Shown here piece after piece: positions 61,622 through 64,000 of a DNA stretch of 64,000 nucleotides; the stretch's first letter is position 1; each line of letters starts with the position of its first letter. A program made the position numbers and the translations under genes. Under the pieces are notes generated by a model. The model searched no databases. It saw nothing but the letters and a program-made list of their open reading frames with translations, and was not told the DNA's origin. This stretch comes from DASZIT01 sp052143315. GTDB lineage: Bacteria; Actinomycetota; Acidimicrobiia; Acidimicrobiales; RAAP-2. The stretch covers positions 114,415-178,414 of the forward strand of contig JBKQTE010000097.1 of NCBI GenBank assembly GCA_052143315.1. The letters run 5' to 3'.

Positions 61622-62380
61622 ATGCCACTGCTGATCGTGCGCCATGCCCACGCCGGCAGCCGGTCGGCCTGGAGGGGGGACGACCGGCACCGACCGCTCT
61701 CGCTGAAGGGATGGGCCCAGGCGGCGGCGCTGGTGCCGGTGCTGGCCGCCTTCGGGCCCACCCGGGTCCTGTCGAGCCCGTACCGGCGCTGCACGGAGAC
61801 GGTGGTGCCGGTGGCCGCCGCCCTCGGGCTCGAGGTGGAGGTGGCCGACCAGCTGGCCGAGGGGAGCGGGGCCGCCGTGGTGGGCCTGCTGCGGGGCCTG
61901 GTCGGCACCACGGCGGTCCTCTGTACCCACGGGGATGTGGCCACCGAGGTGTTCGGGGCCTTCGGGCACGGCCCCGGCGCCGGGGACGGCGAGCGCCCGG
62001 CGCTGCAGAAGGGATCGCTGTGGGTTTTGGGGGAGGCGGACGGTACGCTCGAGGTCGTCGACCACCTGCAGCCCGTGGTGGTCAGGAGCGACCACCGGAC
62101 GGCGAGTGCCGGGGCGCGACAGGTGGAGGAGACGACCATGGACAACCACGAGATCGCCAGGCAGATCGACGAGCTGGTGGCCGAGGAGCACCGCCTGACC
62201 CAGGCGCACATCGGGGTCGGGCTCTCGGACGAGGAGCGGCGCCAGCTGGACCGGATCGAGGTCCAGCTCGACCAGTGCTGGGACCTGCTGCGCCAGCGGC
62301 GGGCGGCGCGTGAGTTCGGCGGCGACCCCGACAGCGCCGAGGTGCGCCCCGCCTCCACGGTGGAGGGCTACAAGCAGTAG
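61622..62380 (+). CDS. SixA-type histidine phosphatase fused in frame to a DUF2630-like domain
   Basis: 252 aa. Residues 1-160: LLIVRHAHAG with the RHG catalytic motif, SPYRRCTET, and a His in LCTHGDV, a SixA-like histidine phosphatase. Residues 173-252 match the small DUF2630 family (EIARQIDELVAEEHRL, DRIEVQLDQCWDLLRQRRAAREFG). No stop separates them. An internal ATG with its own ribosome site (see 62138) means the second part may also be made alone. Confidence 0.7.
   Translation: MPLLIVRHAHAGSRSAWRGDDRHRPLSLKGWAQAAALVPVLAAFGPTRVLSSPYRRCTETVVPVAAALGLEVEVADQLAEGSGAAVVGLLRGLVGTTAVLCTHGDVATEVFGAFGHGPGAGDGERPALQKGSLWVLGEADGTLEVVDHLQPVVVRSDHRTASAGARQVEETTMDNHEIARQIDELVAEEHRLTQAHIGVGLSDEERRQLDRIEVQLDQCWDLLRQRRAAREFGGDPDSAEVRPASTVEGYKQ
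62138..62380 (+). CDS. Possible separately initiated DUF2630-like protein
   Basis: 80 aa if started at the ATG 62138, preceded by GGAGGAG at 6 bp. It begins MDNHEIARQIDELVAEEH, just where stand-alone DUF2630 proteins start. Same frame as the phosphatase, so both a fused and a separate product can be read. Function of DUF2630 is unknown. Confidence 0.5.
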   Translation: MDNHEIARQIDELVAEEHRLTQAHIGVGLSDEERRQLDRIEVQLDQCWDLLRQRRAAREFGGDPDSAEVRPASTVEGYKQ

Positions 62381-62429
62381 GCCGGTGCCCCGGGGCAGGC
62401 GCCGGGCATCCGGCGTAGGGTGCCGGTCG

Positions 62430-64000
62430 ATGCCGGCCCCGCCCCCGAACGTGCTCCTGATCCTGACGGACGAGGAACGGTACCCGCCGCCCTACGAGGG
62501 GAGCGGAGAGTCAAGCTTCCGGCGGGACCACCTGCCGGCCCGGGAGCGCCTGCGCTCGGAAGGCGTGGAGCTCCACCGCCACTACGCGGCGTCCACCGCC
62601 TGCGCCCCCAGCCGGGCCTCCCTCTTCACCGGCCAGTACCCCTCGCTGCACGGGGTGCGCTCCACCGACGGTCTGGCCAAGGCGGCCGACGACCCGGGGA
62701 TGTGGTGGCTCGACCCGGACACCGTGCCCACCATGGGGGACTGGTTCAGGGCGGCCGGCTACTCGACCCACTACCGGGGGAAGTGGCACCTGTCCCACGC
62801 CGACCTGGTGGCGGTGGGCAGCCACGCCGGCCTGGCCACCAACGACCGGGAGGGCACCGTCTTCCCCCAGGTGGAGGAGCTCTACCGCCGGGCCGACCGC
62901 CTCGACCGGTTCGGCTTCTCCGGGTGGATCGGCCGCGAGCCGCACGGGCCCGACCGGGCCGACACCGGGCTGGTCAAGGACCCCGTCTTCGCCGAGCAGG
63001 TCTGCGGGCTCCTCGGCGACCTGGCCGCCGACCGGGCCAGCGGGCAGCCGTGGCTGGCGGTGGCCTCCTTCGTCAACCCCCACGACATCGCCTTCTCGGG
63101 GCTGGGGTGGCAGCTGATGGGCCTCCCCGACATCGGCGACCACGTGCCCGACATCCCCGAACCCCCGTCGCAGGCCGACGGGTTCGGGGGGCGGCCCGAC
63201 GCCCACCGGCTGTTCCACGACCTGTGGCCGCAGCTGCTCTACCCCCAGCCCGCCGACAACACCTACCGCCGGCTCTACCTGTGGCTCCACCAGCTGGTGG
63301 ACCGGGCCATCGAGCGGATCCTCGGCGCCCTGGACCGGTCGGGGATGGGGGAGGACACCATCGTGGTGCTCACCTCGGACCACGGTGACATGGTCGGCGC
63401 CCACGGTGGGATGCAGCAGAAGTGGTACAACGCCTACGACGAGTCGATCCGGGTGCCCCTGGTGGTCTCGGGGCCGGGCATCGAGCCGGCGGCGGGGGGC
63501 ATCCACCTCCCCACCAGCCACGTCGACCTGCTGCCCACCCTGCTCGGCCTGGCCGGCATCGAGCCCGGATCGGTGCTGGGGGTGGTCGGCGAGCACCACA
63601 TCGAGGCCCACGACCTGGTGGGGCGGGACCTGAGCCCAGCGATCCGCGGCACCAGGGATCCCGATCTACTGGACGCCCCGGTGTACTTCAACACCGAGGA
63701 CCAGATCAGCCGCGGGCTGCGCCACACCAACCGGTTCACCGGGGCACCGTTCGAGCCGGTGGCGCCACCGGCCAACGTCGAGTCGGTGATCGCCACTCTG
63801 CCGGGCGGCGAGGGTGGCAGCCATCTGTGGAAGCTGAGCCACTACTACGACCGCCTGGACGAGTGGGAGGCGACCCACGGGGTGGCACCGGTAGCTCCCC
63901 CCGATGCGGCGGCACCGGTCGAGCCCCAGTGGGAGCTCTACGACCTGACCGCCGACCCCGAGGAGCGGCACAACGCCTGGGGGACACCCGGCGCCCCGAC
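62430..64000 (+). CDS. Sulfatase (partial, runs off right edge)
   Basis: At least 523 aa. NVLLILTDEERYPPP start with metal-binding Asp, CAPSRASLFTGQYPS holding the formylglycine Cys in C-x-P-x-R, GKWHLSHADL, TSDHGDMVGAHG with metal ligands, and ELYDLTADPEERHN near the end. Hydrolyses sulfate esters, and needs a formylglycine-generating enzyme encoded elsewhere. No signal peptide, so cytoplasmic. The 3' end is missing. Confidence 0.92.
   Translation, partial: MPAPPPNVLLILTDEERYPPPYEGSGESSFRRDHLPARERLRSEGVELHRHYAASTACAPSRASLFTGQYPSLHGVRSTDGLAKAADDPGMWWLDPDTVPTMGDWFRAAGYSTHYRGKWHLSHADLVAVGSHAGLATNDREGTVFPQVEELYRRADRLDRFGFSGWIGREPHGPDRADTGLVKDPVFAEQVCGLLGDLAADRASGQPWLAVASFVNPHDIAFSGLGWQLMGLPDIGDHVPDIPEPPSQADGFGGRPDAHRLFHDLWPQLLYPQPADNTYRRLYLWLHQLVDRAIERILGALDRSGMGEDTIVVLTSDHGDMVGAHGGMQQKWYNAYDESIRVPLVVSGPGIEPAAGGIHLPTSHVDLLPTLLGLAGIEPGSVLGVVGEHHIEAHDLVGRDLSPAIRGTRDPDLLDAPVYFNTEDQISRGLRHTNRFTGAPFEPVAPPANVESVIATLPGGEGGSHLWKLSHYYDRLDEWEATHGVAPVAPPDAAAPVEPQWELYDLTADPEERHNAWGTPGAP

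Overview
The window is a 64-kb chromosomal segment of a high-GC (about 70% by eye), GTG-rich actinobacterium. DevR/DevS-type (dormancy) regulators, five universal stress protein genes, an F420-type (Ddn-like) reductase, an ImuA'-ImuB-DnaE2 mutasome, an encapsulin-type ferritin and 42-residue propeller repeats fit class Acidimicrobiia best. That placement is inference; no rRNA or other decisive marker is present. I saw no tRNA, rRNA, CRISPR array, insertion sequence or prophage. The last gene (a sulfatase) runs off the right edge.

Left block, 1-18.9 kb: a low-oxygen/dormancy island. It holds two FMN-binding split-barrel proteins, an acetyltransferase-deacetylase-USP operon, a cytochrome b6-type operon without a Rieske gene, the complete cydA-cydB-cydD-cydC operon (cytochrome bd and its assembly exporter), three more USP or CtaG-like genes, and a DevS-like GAF histidine kinase flanked by two DevR-like response regulators. 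A 16-bp motif close to CAGGGCCGAAAGTCCC recurs in front of almost all of these genes, so they look like one regulon run by the local DevSR system. The kinase keeps the His and Tyr that, as I recall them, bind heme and gas in DosS/DosT.

19-25.2 kb: an overlapping operon for transmembrane electron transfer (Ser/Thr-rich anchored protein, ApbE flavin transferase, bis-heme ferric-reductase-like membrane protein, NuoF-like protein, single-cluster ferredoxin), preceded by an OmpR-type response regulator and histidine kinase and separated from them by a good intrinsic terminator.

25-46 kb: mixed accessory and housekeeping genes. These are a transglutaminase-like protein, a membrane desaturase, a lipoprotein, an acidic repeat protein, a patatin, a Ddn-like reductase, a GGGGCC-rich tract, the SOS-controlled imuA'-imuB-dnaE2 cassette with a LexA box, two secreted proteins sharing 42-residue propeller blades, EttA, threonine ammonia-lyase and two alpha/beta hydrolases.

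46-64 kb: an iron ABC transporter behind a DtxR/IdeR-like site, a transglycosylase-like cell-wall protein, an encapsulin-cargo ferritin with no shell gene in view, acyl-CoA metabolism genes, a second ABC-F protein, a fifth USP, a LysR/MFS pair, an aldo-keto reductase, a TMEM175-type channel, a histidine phosphatase fused in frame to a DUF2630-like domain, and a truncated sulfatase.
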